A stretch of 64,000 nt of DNA from contig NZ_JABVED010000015.1 of assembly GCF_014323725.1 (NCBI RefSeq), forward strand, positions 1 to 64,000. Direction: 5' to 3'. Made by a program: the position numbers and the translations under genes. Source of the stretch: Actinokineospora xionganensis (GTDB taxonomy: Bacteria; Actinomycetota; Actinomycetes; Mycobacteriales; Pseudonocardiaceae). The notes under the pieces were generated by a model that saw only the letters and a list, made by a program, of their open reading frames with translations, ran no database searches and was not told the DNA's origin. Shown piece by piece: positions 49,638 through 58,379 of this stretch; the first letter of the stretch is position 1; the number at the start of each line of letters is the position of its first letter.

Positions 49638-50873
49638 GTGTCGAACGACCGGCGCACCCGCCTGGTCCTCGTCTCCGGCCTGCACCGGGAGTCGACGGCG
49701 ATGCTGTCGGCCCGCTTCCTGACCGGTCTGCCCGGCACCGCGGTCGTGCACCACGACCTGCGCCGGATCGCCGAGGGAACCGTGCGCAGGCGCTTGAGGT
49801 TCGGCCGGGCCGACACCACAACGGTGCTCGAACTCGCCCACGGCTGCGTGTCCTGCACCCTGCGCGAAGACTTGCTCCCACTGCTGCGCGCACTGTCCGT
49901 CGACCCGCGAATCGACCGCGTCGTGCTGCATCTCGACCCGATGGTCGAGCCCGAACCGGTGTGCTGGGCATTGGGGAACGTCCTTGTCGGCAACCAGACG
50001 ATCAGTGACCTCGTCGACATCGAGGCCGTCGTCGGGGTCATCGACCCGCGCTCCTGGCTGGGTGACTGCTCCGGCGACGTGCCGCTCGCCGACTGCGGCA
50101 TCGGCGCCATCGACGACGACCGCACGCTGGCCCAAGTCGCCGTCGGCCAGGTCGAGTTCGCCGACGCCATCGTCACCGCGGGCACCGCGGGGGAGCCGTG
50201 GAACGTGGCCCGGGTCGGCGCGGTGCTCGAGCGCCTCGCGCCCTTGGCGCCCCGGTTCGACCTAGGCCAGGTCGACCCCGCCAAGTTGCTCGCGGCGATC
50301 CCGGACAACGCCCGGCGCGGCGTGGCCGACGACGCCCACGGACCGCTGTTGCGCGGGCAGCCGCCGCTGGAGTCCGACTGCGGCGTGAGCGTCGCCGTCT
50401 TCCGCGACCCGCGCCCGTTCCATCCGGAGCGGCTGCACGAGGCGATCGACGTCCTGCTCGACGGCGTCATCCGTGCCCGCGGCCGGATGTGGGTGGCGAG
50501 CCAGCCCGACGTCGCGATGTGGCTGGAGTCGGCGGGCGGCGGCCTCCGGGTCGGCCACGCGGGCGCGTGGCTCGCGACCGTCGACGACGACGCCTGGTCC
50601 AGGGCGGACCCGGAACGCCAGGCGAAGGCCGCACTGCAGTGGCACCCCCGCTTCGGCGACCGGCTCCAGGAAATCGTGGTGATCGCCCACCAGGCCGATC
50701 CGCACGACATCACCGCGGCGTTGACGACAGCGCTGCTCACCGACGCCGAACTCGCCGATGAAGGCGCCTGGCCGGGCTACGCCGACCCGTTCGGCGAGTG
50801 GCACGAGGACCCGTGCGAGGACAGCGAGGCCGTCGATCTCGGCGTGCCGACCACCCGAAAGGAAGAATCATGA
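49638..50873 (+). CDS. CobW/YciC-like protein with degenerate P-loop
   Basis: A 411-aa member of the G3E/COG0523 family by layout: an N-terminal GTPase-like fold, the metal-motif region read as [15 protein letters not shown] (usual form CxCC), and a C-terminal CobW-C domain ([34 protein letters not shown]). The expected Walker A (GxxGxGKT/S) is replaced by SGLHRESTA, so GTP hydrolysis may be lost. GTG with AGGAG five nt upstream. It heads the plus-strand operon with rpmE and rpmF (ATGA overlap) and may deliver or sense zinc during starvation. Mycobacteria have a related Zur-regulated protein. Confidence 0.85.
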   Translation: MSNDRRTRLVLVSGLHRESTAMLSARFLTGLPGTAVVHHDLRRIAEGTVRRRLRFGRADTTTVLELAHGCVSCTLREDLLPLLRALSVDPRIDRVVLHLDPMVEPEPVCWALGNVLVGNQTISDLVDIEAVVGVIDPRSWLGDCSGDVPLADCGIGAIDDDRTLAQVAVGQVEFADAIVTAGTAGEPWNVARVGAVLERLAPLAPRFDLGQVDPAKLLAAIPDNARRGVADDAHGPLLRGQPPLESDCGVSVAVFRDPRPFHPERLHEAIDVLLDGVIRARGRMWVASQPDVAMWLESAGGGLRVGHAGAWLATVDDDAWSRADPERQAKAALQWHPRFGDRLQEIVVIAHQADPHDITAALTTALLTDAELADEGAWPGYADPFGEWHEDPCEDSEAVDLGVPTTRKEES

Positions 50874-51121
50874 AACCGGGGATCCACCCCGAATACCACC
50901 CCGTGGTGTTCCAGGACCAGTCGACGGGCAAGGCGTTCCTGACCCGCTCGACGGCCACCTCTGTCAACACGGTGCAGTGGGAGGACGGCAACACCTACCC
51001 GCTGATCGTGGTGGACGTGACGTCGGACTCGCACCCGTTCTGGACCGGCAACCAGCGGGTCATGGACACCGCGGGCCGGGTCGAGAAGTTCAACCGCCGC
51101 TACGGGAAGCGGGTTCGCTGA
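50870..51121 (+). CDS. rpmE: 50S ribosomal protein L31 type B
   Basis: An 83-aa L31B ([40 protein letters not shown]). It lacks the zinc-binding cysteines of type A L31. Its ATG overlaps the CobW-like stop and its stop overlaps the rpmF start by 1 nt. Confidence 0.96.
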   Translation: MKPGIHPEYHPVVFQDQSTGKAFLTRSTATSVNTVQWEDGNTYPLIVVDVTSDSHPFWTGNQRVMDTAGRVEKFNRRYGKRVR

Positions 51122-51282
51122 TGGCTGTGCCCAAGCGGAAGATGTCGCGGTCCAACACCCGTTCCCGCCGCTCGCAGTGGAAGGCCGCCGTCGCGGACCT
51201 GGTGCCGGTGACCGCGTTGGATGGCCGCAAGCTCATGGTCCCGCGCAAGCTGGTCAAGGCCTACCAGCGCGGCCTGCTCTAG
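51121..51282 (+). CDS. rpmF: 50S ribosomal protein L32, zinc-free form
   Basis: A 53-aa L32 ([36 protein letters not shown]). The cysteine ribbon of the zinc form is missing. Last gene of the plus-strand Zur-type operon; it overlaps the convergent phosphatase gene by 4 nt. Confidence 0.94.
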   Translation: MAVPKRKMSRSNTRSRRSQWKAAVADLVPVTALDGRKLMVPRKLVKAYQRGLL

Positions 51283-51926
51283 ACCTGCGTGGTCTTGTCG
51301 GGGGAGTCACGCCACTGGGCGAACGGTCGATCCAGGGACCACGTGCCGCGGTCATAAGTCAAAATCCGGTGCGCGCAGTGCTCCGGGTTGGACAGCGACT
51401 CGAACAGGTCGATGGTCCAGGAGAACATCCGGCGGCACAGCAGGCGCATCGTGAGGCCGTGGGTGACGACGAGGGCGGTGTCGGGGTGGGTGGGGTCCGC
51501 CTCGACCCGCTGCTCGAGCTCGTTGAGGAAGCTCGCGACCCGGTCGTCGACGTCGGCGCCGGACTCGCCATGGGCCAGTCGGTAGAAGAAGTGGCCGAAC
51601 TCGTGCCGCTTCTGCTTTTGGATCTCCTGCTCGACCGGGTCCTGCAGGTTGCCCCAGTCCTGCTCGCGCAGCCGCGGCTCGGGCACCATCCGCTCCACGA
51701 TCGGCCCGAGACCGAGTAGTTCAAATGTCCGGGTCGTGCGCGTGTACGGGCTCACGTAGGCGGCGACCGGGCCGTCGGTAAGGAGCCCGCGCAGCCGTTC
51801 GCCCTCCGCCCGCGCCTGCTCCTCGCCGCGTGGGGTGAGGGGCAGGGCGTGGTCGGGGATTCGGCAGTAGGCCAGTTCGTCGATGTTGCCGAGACTCTCG
51901 GCGTGCCGCAGCAGGATGATCCGCAC
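51279..51926 (-). CDS. histidine phosphatase family protein
   Basis: A 215-aa phosphoglycerate-mutase-fold enzyme. The catalytic RHxxS reads LLRHAES at the N-terminus, the second histidine is in [11 protein letters not shown], and [15 protein letters not shown] carries the phosphate-binding Arg. The substrate is unknown. GTG at 51926 places the RHA motif near the start, as in relatives. CATAGG lies 3 nt before it, suggesting a very short or absent leader. The upstream gap contains a 21-nt direct repeat. Confidence 0.87.
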   Translation of the reverse strand: MRIILLRHAESLGNIDELAYCRIPDHALPLTPRGEEQARAEGERLRGLLTDGPVAAYVSPYTRTTRTFELLGLGPIVERMVPEPRLREQDWGNLQDPVEQEIQKQKRHEFGHFFYRLAHGESGADVDDRVASFLNELEQRVEADPTHPDTALVVTHGLTMRLLCRRMFSWTIDLFESLSNPEHCAHRILTYDRGTWSLDRPFAQWRDSPDKTTQV

Positions 51927-51954
51927 GTGCCTATGGTGCCCGGAGAGACCCAAC

Positions 51955-51998
51955 ACAGTGCGGACGCCTACTCGATACAGTGCGGATGGCCTACTCGA
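51955..51998. repeat. 21/22-nt direct repeat in a divergent promoter region
   Basis: ACAGTGCGGACGCCTACTCGA (51955-51975) and a near copy with one extra base and one change (51977-51998) lie between the divergent phosphatase and EthD genes. They may be paired regulator sites or a local duplication. Confidence 0.65.
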
Positions 51999-52012
51999 CC
52001 TGGAGTGTCACA

Positions 52013-52336
52013 GTGATCAAGTACATCGCTCTGTACAAGCGCCCGGCCGACGCCGAGGACTTCGACGAGAAGTACTTCGGCTCGCACCTGCCGCTCATGG
52101 ACAAGACCCCTGGCCTGCTGCGACAGGAGATCGCGCACGTCACGCGCACCTTCGTGCCGGGGTTCCTGGGCGACGCCGAGCCCTACCTCATCGCGGAGCT
52201 GTACTTCGAGTCCGAGGCGGCCATGAAGGCGGCGTTCGCATCACCGGAATGGCAGGCGGGCGGCGCCAACCTGACCGAGATCGGCGGCATGGACCTGGTC
52301 GCGATGTTCGCGGCCGAGATCAAGGAGAACCAGTGA
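52013..52336 (+). CDS. EthD family protein
   Basis: A 107-aa dimeric alpha-beta barrel protein (IKYIALYKRPADAEDFDEKY, HLPLMDKTPGL, PYLIAELYFESEAAMKAAF). Relatives are small oxidoreductase partners or monooxygenase-like proteins; the exact role is unknown. The GTG is preceded by GGAG. The stop overlaps the start of the hydroxyacyl-CoA dehydrogenase gene (GTGA), so they probably share a pathway. Confidence 0.85.
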   Translation: MIKYIALYKRPADAEDFDEKYFGSHLPLMDKTPGLLRQEIAHVTRTFVPGFLGDAEPYLIAELYFESEAAMKAAFASPEWQAGGANLTEIGGMDLVAMFAAEIKENQ

Positions 52337-53178
52337 GCACCATTCCGGCGACCGTCGCGGTGATCGGCGGCGGCACGATGGGCGCGGGCATCGCCCACGT
52401 CTTCCTCGCCGCGGGCAGCCGGGTGGTGCTGGCCGAGGCCGACGCCGACCGGGCCGCCGCGGGCGCGAAGGCTGTCGAGGCCTCGCTGCGCAAGGCCGAG
52501 GAACGCGGCAAGCTGACCACGACCGCCGACGCGCTGCTGACCGGATTGTCCACTGTGGACAAGCTGGGCGACCTGCCCGCCGACACCGCGCTCGCCGTCG
52601 AGGCGGTGCCGGAGAAGCTCGACCTCAAGCGCTCGGTGCTCGGCGAGATCGCCGACACCTGCCCGGACGCGGTGCTCGCGTCCAACACCTCGTCGCTGTC
52701 GATCACCGAACTCGCCGCGGGCCTGCCCGGCGACCGGGTCATCGGCATGCACTTCTTCAACCCGGTCCCGGTCCAGACCCTCGTCGAACTGGTCCATCAC
52801 GCGGGGCTGTCGGCCGAGGTCGTCGCCAAGGTGCGCGGCTGGGCCGAAGCCCTGGGCAAGACCGTGATCGAGGTCCGCGACTCGCCCGGTTTCGCCACCT
52901 CACGCCTCGGTGTCGGCGTCGGTCTGGAGGCGATCCGGATGGTCGAGGAGGGCGTGGCGTCGCCGGAGGACATCGACACCGGCATGCGGTTGGGCTACGG
53001 CTGGCCCATGGGCCCGCTGCGGCTGACCGACCTCGTCGGCCTTGACGTCCGGCTGTCCATCGCCGAGCACCTCGCCCGCGAACTCGGCGACCGGTTCACC
53101 CCGCCGCAACTGCTGCGGGACAAGGTCGCCCGCGGCGAACTCGGCCGCAAGTCGGGCCAGGGCTTCTTCACGTGGTGA
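52333..53178 (+). CDS. 3-hydroxyacyl-CoA (3-hydroxybutyryl-CoA) dehydrogenase
   Basis: A 281-aa enzyme with the NAD motif VIGGGTMGAGIAHVF, the family block SNTSSLSITELA, the catalytic His in GMHFFNPVPVQTLVELV, and the C-terminal domain (DSPGFATSRLG, GMRLGYGWPMGPLRLTDLVG). It oxidises 3-hydroxyacyl-CoA to 3-ketoacyl-CoA in beta-oxidation or butyryl-CoA metabolism. GTG start chosen for the 4-nt overlap with the EthD gene and Rossmann position. It overlaps the start of the Eis-like gene by 4 nt. Confidence 0.92.
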   Translation: MSTIPATVAVIGGGTMGAGIAHVFLAAGSRVVLAEADADRAAAGAKAVEASLRKAEERGKLTTTADALLTGLSTVDKLGDLPADTALAVEAVPEKLDLKRSVLGEIADTCPDAVLASNTSSLSITELAAGLPGDRVIGMHFFNPVPVQTLVELVHHAGLSAEVVAKVRGWAEALGKTVIEVRDSPGFATSRLGVGVGLEAIRMVEEGVASPEDIDTGMRLGYGWPMGPLRLTDLVGLDVRLSIAEHLARELGDRFTPPQLLRDKVARGELGRKSGQGFFTW

Positions 53179-54259
53179 CGATCCGGCCGTACGCGTCCGA
53201 GGACGCCGAGGCGGTGCACCGGCTGCGCAAGCTGGCTTTCGGCACCCCGCGCGACGACGCCTGGGCCGCGGAGTCCGCGGCCTGGCGCGGGTTGGTCGCC
53301 GACGTCGACGGCGAGACCTGCGGGACGCTGCGGATCTGGGCCTACCGCCAGTTCTTCGGCGGGCGCGCGGTCCCGACCGGCGGCATCGCCACCGTCGCCG
53401 TCGACCCGCACGCGCGGGCCGAGGCGTGGCCGGGGCCCTGCTCGACGCCGCGCTCGCCGGGATGCGGGAGACCGGGCAGCCGCTGTCGATCCTGTTCGCC
53501 GCCACGCCGCCGCTCTATCGCGGCCGCGACTGGGAACAGGTCGGGTCGGCCGAGCGGGTCGAGATCCCGATCTCGGTCCTGGCGGCGCTGCACCGGCTCT
53601 ATCTCGACGTCGCGTCCACAGTGGATGGAATGCTGGACCGCTCGGAACCCGCGTTCGAGGTATCCCGGATCTTCGAACTCGACATCGTCGACGTCGTGTC
53701 CGGCGATGACGGACCGCGCGGCTATGTCGCCGCGAGTCGCCCGAGTGCCAACGACCTGACGGTCTGGGACCTCGTCGCCCGGGACGCCGAGGCCGCACTG
53801 AGCCTGCTCGGCAAGCTGTCGAGCTGGGTGGGAATGGTCGAGCAGGTGTCGCTGCGGCTGGTGGACCCGGTCGTGCACGACCTGCTGATCGGAATGCGGC
53901 GCGACCTGCCCCGGCTGGTCGAGCCGTTCATGCTGCGCGTGGTCGACCTCGCCGCCGCCGTCGAAGCGCGAGGCTGGCCGGACTACCTGCCGGACTTCAC
54001 CGTCGACCTGGAGATCACCGACGAACACGCGCCGTGGAACGCGGGCAGGCGCCGCCTGGTCCACGACTCGGCGGGCATGCGCCTAGAACCTGGTGGCGCG
54101 GGCGAGGTCCGGATGCACGCCCGGGCGCTGGGCCCGTGGTTCGCGGGTACGGCGACCACCGCCACCCTGCGTCGCGCCGGCTTGCTGCAAGGCGTCGCAC
54201 CGATGCTGGACGCCGTCACCGCGGCACCGCGCCAACTCCGGATCGCCGATACCTTCTGA
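53175..54259 (+). pseudogene. Eis-like N-acetyltransferase, frameshifted
   Basis: The N-terminal GNAT half (TIRPYASEDAEAVHRLRKLA, GGIATVAVDPHAR) breaks near 53419. The continuing homology, beginning RGVAGALLDAALAGMR, lies one frame away and runs to the normal end: a second GNAT-like part and an SCP2-like C-terminal domain. The shift fits loss of one G in the run CGCGGGCC. Intact proteins of this type are about 360-410 aa and acetylate amines such as aminoglycosides. Either the gene is dead or the base was lost in sequencing. The rest of the frame has no stops, so the lesion is recent if real. Confidence 0.75.
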
Positions 54260-54574
54260 GTTGACGAGGTCGGCGTCGAGGGCGCCGCTGACCGTGGTCG
54301 CGCCCATCGCGATCAACTCGGCGGTGGGGAACTCGACGTGCCCCTCGATCCGGGTCTGGTCCGGCGGCGGATAGAGGTACTCGGTCGGCTTGACATCGGA
54401 TGTCAGAGTCACCGAAATCGGCAGCACGATCGGCATCGGCGTGAGCCCGCACGTGCGTTCGGCGGTCACGGTCATCACTTCCGCGCTCGCCACGCCTGCG
54501 CTCAGCCCCACGCAGGCAACAGCGATCACGGCCGCCCCAACAGGGTCATGAATCTCTTTCCGCGTACTGCTCAC
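54083..54574 (-). CDS. truncated small secreted protein (DUF6801-like)
   Basis: A GTG-initiated frame with a clear signal peptide (VGAAVIAVACVGLSAGVASA) and a beta-rich region (RTCGLTPMPIVLPISVTLTS, then GHVEFPTAELIAMGATTV) resembling actinobacterial DUF6801 exported proteins. The match ends near residue 105. The remaining codons are antisense to the Eis-like gene and low in complexity. Probably a remnant whose C-terminus was lost where it meets the neighbour. Confidence 0.4.
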   Translation of the reverse strand: MSSTRKEIHDPVGAAVIAVACVGLSAGVASAEVMTVTAERTCGLTPMPIVLPISVTLTSDVKPTEYLYPPPDQTRIEGHVEFPTAELIAMGATTVSGALDADLVNSEGIGDPELARCRGDGVQHRCDALQQAGATQGGGGRRTREPRAQRPGVHPDLARATRF

Positions 54575-54755
54575 CCCTCAGCGGAAAGCCGGCGAAACGT
54601 CATTGTGCGGCGAAATGTATTGGCGCTGTGACGCGCCCGACAAGGGCTGGTTTTAAGCGCTGACTTGTTTGATTTTCGGTGCACGAAATTCAATTCCGGA
54701 ACTGTCGCCGACGTGTTGCGCCATTCGTCCGCACAGGCGCGTAACCTGCACCTTC

Positions 54756-55364
54756 GTGGTGATCGTCGTATTGGAACTCGTCGGCCTCGCGGTGTTCGCC
54801 GCCTCGGGCGCGCTGGCCGCCGTGCGGGCCAGGCTCGACCTGTTCGGGGTCGTCGTCCTGGGCCTCACCACCGCCCTGGGCGGCGGCATCATCCGTGACG
54901 TGCTCCTCGGCATCACCCCGCCGACGACCCTGCGGAACTGGCCGTACCTGGCCGTGCCCGTAGCCACAGCGCTGGGCGTCTTCCTCTTCCACCCGCAGGT
55001 CGCCCGGCTGCGCAAAGGGGTGCTGCTCCTCGACGCGGTCGGCCTCGGCCTGTTCACCGTCTCGGGCACCGCGACCGCGCTCGCCGCGGGCGTCCCGGCG
55101 TACACCGCGTGCCTGATCGGGATGACCTCCGGCATCGGCGGCGGCGCCATGCGCGATCTGCTGCTCCGCGAGATCCCGCTGGTCCTGCGCCGGGAGATCT
55201 ACGCGGTCGCCGCGCTCGCGGGCGCCGTGGTCGTCGTCGCAGGCGCCCGGCTCGGCCTGCCGTCGGTGCTGGTCACGGCGGTCGGCGCCACGCTCGTGGT
55301 CGTCATCCGCCTGGTCGCCCTCTGGCGGCGCTGGAACGCCCCAGTCGCACACGGACTCACTTAG
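54756..55364 (+). CDS. TRIC/UPF0126 family membrane protein (YicG-like)
   Basis: A 202-aa membrane protein with seven predicted helices arranged as two similar halves, each with a glycine-rich signature: [15 protein letters not shown] and [15 protein letters not shown]. This is the trimeric intracellular cation channel family, thought to conduct monovalent cations or amino-acid-related solutes. GTG at 54756 or 54759 starts the first helix; TAACCT at 54742-54747 suggests a leaderless message. Confidence 0.87.
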   Translation: MVIVVLELVGLAVFAASGALAAVRARLDLFGVVVLGLTTALGGGIIRDVLLGITPPTTLRNWPYLAVPVATALGVFLFHPQVARLRKGVLLLDAVGLGLFTVSGTATALAAGVPAYTACLIGMTSGIGGGAMRDLLLREIPLVLRREIYAVAALAGAVVVVAGARLGLPSVLVTAVGATLVVVIRLVALWRRWNAPVAHGLT

Positions 55365-55381
55365 GACACGCCCCGGCGAGC

Positions 55382-55398
55382 TCTCAGGCGCATCTCAG
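55382..55398 (+). promoter_or_regulatory. MprA-type box upstream of the response regulator
   Basis: Direct repeat TCTCAG-GCGCA-TCTCAG, 11 nt start to start, ends 22 nt before the ATG. The same element, differing at one base, precedes the pepD-like gene at 59463. This matches the loosely conserved tandem repeats bound by mycobacterial MprA. Confidence 0.65.
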
Positions 55399-55420
55399 CA
55401 GGGCAGGGAACACTGACCAC

Positions 55421-56128
55421 ATGCGCATCCTCGTAGTCGACGACGATCGGGCCGTGCGCGAGTCACTACGGCGGTCGCTGCAGTTCAACGGCTACCAGGT
55501 TGACCTCGCCAGCGACGGCAGGCAGGCCCTAGAGACGGTGCTCGGCACCGACGGCGCGGGCACCCGCCCCGACGCCATGGTCCTCGACGTCATGATGCCC
55601 AGGCTCGACGGCCTGGAGGTCTGCAGGCGGCTGCGCGGCGTCGGCGACGACCTGCCGATCCTCGTGCTGACCGCGCGCGACCTGGTGTCCGACCGGGTGG
55701 CGGGCCTGGACGCCGGCGCCGACGACTACCTCCCCAAGCCGTTCGCGCTGGAGGAACTGCTGGCCCGGCTGCGCGCCCTGCTGCGGCGGGCCACGCCCGA
55801 GCAGCCAGGCGCCCCGGAGGCAGCCCCGCTGCGCTTCGCCGACCTGGAGATGGACCCGATGACCAGGGAGGTGCGCCGGGGCGAGCGGCCGATCAGCCTC
55901 ACCCGCACCGAGTTCGCCCTCCTGGAGCTGCTGCTGTCGCACCCCAAGCAGGTCCTCACCCGGGGCCGCATCCTCGAAGAGGTCTGGGGCTACGACTTCC
56001 CGACTTCCGGCAACGCGCTGGAGGTCTACGTCGGCTACCTGCGCCGCAAGACCGAGGCCGACGGCGAGTCCCGGCTGATCCACACGGTTCGCGGGATCGG
56101 CTACGTGCTGCGGGAGACTCCGCCCTGA
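55421..56128 (+). CDS. mprA: OmpR-type response regulator, MprA-like
   Basis: A 235-aa regulator: receiver with VVDDD, phosphoacceptor Asp56 ([12 protein letters not shown]), Thr (LTARD) and Lys ([14 protein letters not shown]), then a winged-helix output ([30 protein letters not shown]). It resembles MprA, the envelope-stress regulator of mycobacteria. The ATG follows an MprA-type box, implying autoregulation. It overlaps the kinase gene (TGATG). Confidence 0.9.
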   Translation: MRILVVDDDRAVRESLRRSLQFNGYQVDLASDGRQALETVLGTDGAGTRPDAMVLDVMMPRLDGLEVCRRLRGVGDDLPILVLTARDLVSDRVAGLDAGADDYLPKPFALEELLARLRALLRRATPEQPGAPEAAPLRFADLEMDPMTREVRRGERPISLTRTEFALLELLLSHPKQVLTRGRILEEVWGYDFPTSGNALEVYVGYLRRKTEADGESRLIHTVRGIGYVLRETPP

Positions 56129-57540
56129 TGACGTCCGCCCCCGTGGGCGCACCGCAGACCAGGGAGGTCCATCAGCGCGTCTCGCTGCGCACCCGCATCG
56201 CCCTTCTCGCCGCCATGTGCGTCGGCGGCGCGGTCGCCCTGGTTTCACTTGGCGCCTACATCACCGTCTACCGCGGCCTCTACCAGCAGATCGACGAGAA
56301 CCTGACGGAGCGCGCGCAAGCGCTGGTGAACAACACCCAGGAGGTCGACGCCGGGAAGACCGAGATTCCGAGCTTCTTCCTGGAGCTGACCGATATCAAG
56401 TTCGACGTGATCGACGCGTCCGGCAGGTCCGCGTTCAACCGTCCGGTCGTGCGGCCGCCGATCGGACCCGACGAGCTTCTCGTGGCGGCGGGAGAGAAGC
56501 AGACGTCCTTCCGGACCGACGAGGCGACCGACACCCGGGTGCTGGCGATGAAGTACCCGTTCTTCGCCAGGGGTGCCGCGCTCGTCCTCGCGCAGCCGCT
56601 GGAATCCACCAAGAGCACCCTCGCCAAGCTCTCCGTCGTGCTGATCGTGATCGGCGGCTCCGGGATCATCGTCGCCGCGATCGCGGGCACCGCCGTGGCC
56701 CGAGGCAGCCTCCGACCAGTCCAGCGGCTCACCGCCGCGGCCGAAAGAGTCACTCACACGGGTGATCTGCGTCCGATTCCGGTGACCGGCGACGACGAGC
56801 TGTCCCGGCTCACCCAGAGCTTCAACACCATGCTCGGCGCCGTGGCCGAGTCCCAGGAGCGCCAGCGAAGACTCGTCGCGGACGCGGGCCACGAGCTGCG
56901 CACCCCGCTGACCTCGCTGCGCACCAACCTCGAACTCATGCTCGCCTCCGAACAGCCGGGCGCGCCCTCGCTGTCGCAGCGCGACCGCCGGGAGATCCAC
57001 GACGACCTGCGCGCCCAGCTCGACGAACTGACCCAGCTCATCGGCGACCTGGTCGAGCTGGCCCGCGAGGACGCCGCGCCCGCCGTGCAGGAACATGTCG
57101 AGTTGGCCGAGGTCATCGAGCAGGCACTCGACCGGGCCCGCAGGCGCGCGGGCGGCGACATCCACTTCGACGTCCGGCTGCACCCGTGGCACCTGGTCGG
57201 GCATGCCGCCTCCCTGGAGCGCGCGGTGCTCAACCTGCTGGACAACGCGGTGAAGTTCAGCCCGCCGGGGGAGACCGTCCGGGTCGAGCTGCAGCCCATG
57301 GGCGACGGCTACGCCTTCCTCCAGGTCGCCGACGCGGGCCCCGGCATCAGCGACGCCGACCTGCCGCACGTGTTCGACCGCTTCTACCGCTCGGAGGAAG
57401 CGCGGACCCTGCCCGGCTCCGGTCTGGGCCTGGCGATCGTGAAACAGGCGGCCGAACGACACGGCGGATCGGTGTACGCCAGTCGCTCGGCCGACGGCGG
57501 CGCGCTGATGGCGATGCGCCTTCCGGGCAGCCCGGGGTGA
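56128..57540 (+). CDS. mprB: sensor histidine kinase, MprB-like
   Basis: A 470-aa kinase with two membrane helices (about 22-45 and 167-192) around a 120-residue external sensor, a HAMP segment, the phosphorylated His255 (ADAGHELRTPLTSL), and an ATPase domain with N (NLLDNAVKFSP), G1 (DAGPGIS) and G2 (GSGLGLAIVK) boxes. In mycobacteria MprB senses envelope stress and is held off by DnaK; here the stimulus is inferred by homology. It is translationally coupled to mprA. Confidence 0.9.
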   Translation: MTSAPVGAPQTREVHQRVSLRTRIALLAAMCVGGAVALVSLGAYITVYRGLYQQIDENLTERAQALVNNTQEVDAGKTEIPSFFLELTDIKFDVIDASGRSAFNRPVVRPPIGPDELLVAAGEKQTSFRTDEATDTRVLAMKYPFFARGAALVLAQPLESTKSTLAKLSVVLIVIGGSGIIVAAIAGTAVARGSLRPVQRLTAAAERVTHTGDLRPIPVTGDDELSRLTQSFNTMLGAVAESQERQRRLVADAGHELRTPLTSLRTNLELMLASEQPGAPSLSQRDRREIHDDLRAQLDELTQLIGDLVELAREDAAPAVQEHVELAEVIEQALDRARRRAGGDIHFDVRLHPWHLVGHAASLERAVLNLLDNAVKFSPPGETVRVELQPMGDGYAFLQVADAGPGISDADLPHVFDRFYRSEEARTLPGSGLGLAIVKQAAERHGGSVYASRSADGGALMAMRLPGSPG

Positions 57541-57581
57541 GCCCTAACAAATTCCCGCGTTCGACCTTGTAGAATTCTGTT

Positions 57582-58379
57582 GTGCTCGCACGTCAGCGCC
57601 AAGAAGTGATCCTGGACGAGATTCGCCGCACCGGCGCCGTCCAGGTCCACGCGCTGGTCACAAGACTTGGTGTGTCCGACATGACGGTCCGCCGCGACCT
57701 CGACGTCCTGGCGAAGCGCGGGCTCTTGGAGAAGGTGCACGGCGGCGCCACCTCGGTGATCGGCCGCAGCACCGACGAGCCCGGATTCGAGGCGAAGTCG
57801 GTGCGGGCGCTGCCCGAGAAGGAGGCGGTCTCGGCCCGCGCCGCGGGCCTCATCCGGCCCGGCACCGCGATCGGACTGTCAGCGGGCACCACCACCTGGA
57901 CATTCGCCCGGTTTCTGGCCGACGTCCCGGACCTGACGGTGGTCACCAACTCGATCCGGGTCGCCGACGTCCTGCGCCACGCGGGCCGCACCGACCGCAC
58001 GGTCGTGCTCACCGGGGGCGTGCGCACCCCGTCGGACGCGCTGGTCGGCCCGGTCGCCGTGCAGTCGCTGCGGTCGCTGCACCTGGACATGGTCTTCCTC
58101 GGGGTCCACGGCATGTCCGACAGCGCCGGCTACACCACGCCCAACCTCGACGAGTGCGAGACCGACCGCGCGCTGGTCGAGGCAGGCGGGCGGCTGGTCG
58201 TCCTCGCCGACCACACCAAATGGGGTGTCGTGGGCATCTCCACCATCGCCGACCTGGAAGAGGCCGACGTCCTGGTCACCGACGAAGGCATCCCCGACGA
58301 CGCGCGTGCAGTGCTGGAAGAGCGCGTCGGCGAGTTGGTGATCGCGTCCGTGACCGCCGTGGCCGAGGCCGACCAGTGA
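57582..58379 (+). CDS. DeoR/GlpR family transcriptional regulator
   Basis: A 265-aa sugar-phosphate-responsive repressor. The helix-turn-helix (VLARQRQEVILDEIRRTGAV, then GVSDMTVRRDLDVL) has the DeoR signature, and the effector domain resembles ribose-5-phosphate-isomerase-like folds (AIGLSAGTTTWTFA). TAGAAT ends 6 nt before the GTG with no ribosome site, so the mRNA is probably leaderless. It overlaps galT by 4 nt and likely controls it in response to a galactose-derived phosphate. Confidence 0.9.
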   Translation: MLARQRQEVILDEIRRTGAVQVHALVTRLGVSDMTVRRDLDVLAKRGLLEKVHGGATSVIGRSTDEPGFEAKSVRALPEKEAVSARAAGLIRPGTAIGLSAGTTTWTFARFLADVPDLTVVTNSIRVADVLRHAGRTDRTVVLTGGVRTPSDALVGPVAVQSLRSLHLDMVFLGVHGMSDSAGYTTPNLDECETDRALVEAGGRLVVLADHTKWGVVGISTIADLEEADVLVTDEGIPDDARAVLEERVGELVIASVTAVAEADQ

